From: an uncultured Acetobacteraceae bacterium
Lineage (GTDB): Bacteria > Pseudomonadota > Alphaproteobacteria > Acetobacterales > Acetobacteraceae
Reading direction: 5' to 3'
NCBI GenBank assembly: GCA_937902425.1
Contig: CALFNB010000024.1
Span: forward strand, 1 to 32,594
DNA: 32,594 bases
A program made the position numbers and the translations under genes. Positions within the stretch are counted from its first letter, which is position 1. Each line of letters opens with the position of its first letter. Below are positions 32,476-32,594 of the stretch, piece by piece. The notes below the pieces were generated by a model. That model saw only the letters and a list, made by a program, of their open reading frames with translations. It did not search any database and was not told where the DNA came from.

Positions 32476-32548
32476 GAGACACAGCGCGACAGAGACAGAA
32501 AAAATCCAGCATTTTACCAGGACTTTCTTCTCTGTGGCGCTGTGTCTC
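32476..32548. repeat. Inverted repeat, 20-bp arms around a 33-bp loop
   Basis: GAGACACAGCGCGACAGAGA (32476-32495) is the reverse complement of 32529-32548 with one mismatch. The 33-base loop is A/T-rich, with a run of A. The element lies in the 235-base stretch upstream of the CopD-like gene at the right edge. It may be a terminator for a gene beyond the window, or one unit of a dispersed family. No coding frame of quality crosses it. Confidence 0.75.
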
Positions 32549-32594
32549 CGTGGTAACGCTTTCCTTCCATGAGGCCAACGAAGTCGCGGGTTGT

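Noticed and set aside
4-32594. Prophage or insertion sequence
   Set aside because: No integrase, transposase, phage structural gene, target-site duplication or tRNA attachment site was recognised.

Overview
The window is high-GC proteobacterial chromosome. A sampled stretch at 24721-24780 is about 70% GC, Shine-Dalgarno sites are strong and intergenic gaps are short. The gene set (MOP flippases, Asp/Glu racemase, RraA and FmdB families, PPK2, Uma2, a PEP-CTERM protein) and the dense GC-rich palindromes suggest an alphaproteobacterium, perhaps Acetobacteraceae/Rhodospirillales. That placement is inference. No rRNA, tRNA, CRISPR array, transposase or integrase was recognised.

Layout. Positions 1-5.7 kb hold the N-terminal part of an unknown gene running off the left edge, a Uma2-type protein, an NAD(P)-dependent aldehyde (succinate-semialdehyde-like) dehydrogenase, a ParD/ParE-type toxin-antitoxin pair in which both genes carry a single-base frameshift, and a cytosolic gamma-glutamyltransferase-like Ntn hydrolase. 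Positions 5.7-23.7 kb form a cell-surface polysaccharide locus. It encodes a GT-C-like membrane protein, a HAD-UbiA fusion of the polyprenyl-phosphate phosphoribosyltransferase type, a small SMR/ArnE-F-like protein, a metallo-beta-lactamase-fold protein, a GT2-polysaccharide deacetylase fusion, two MOP flippases, two further GT2 enzymes, a GT-A-like protein of unknown family, three SAM methyltransferases and a UDP-glucuronate decarboxylase. Its right half, about 19.2-22.6 kb, is clearly richer in A and T (32% GC at 21301-21360) and looks acquired. Positions 23.8-32.4 kb hold small-molecule catabolism and housekeeping genes: Asp/Glu racemase, RraA-like aldolase, FmdB zinc ribbon, Tat-exported amidohydrolase, crotonase, PEP-CTERM protein, DsbA-like isomerase, glutathione transferase, metallophosphoesterase, PPK2 kinase and a CopD-like membrane protein.

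How the genes may work together (inference). UDP-xylose from the decarboxylase and a polyprenyl-phosphoryl pentose from the HAD-UbiA fusion could supply sugars. The GT2 enzymes would assemble a repeat unit, the methyltransferases and deacetylase would decorate it, and one or both flippases would export it. No Wzy polymerase, Wza/Wzc export proteins or initiating sugar-phosphate transferase is visible, so the locus probably extends elsewhere.

The most unusual non-coding structure is a 238-bp element at 27502-27739. It is symmetric about a 14-bp palindrome, and each side carries three short hairpins in mirror order. Other structures are three exact-length 30-bp tandem repeats (28531-28620), a 20-bp perfect palindrome between convergent genes (21482-21501), an inverted repeat near the right edge (32476-32548), and a 47-codon small gene with a consensus ribosome site (22583-22726).
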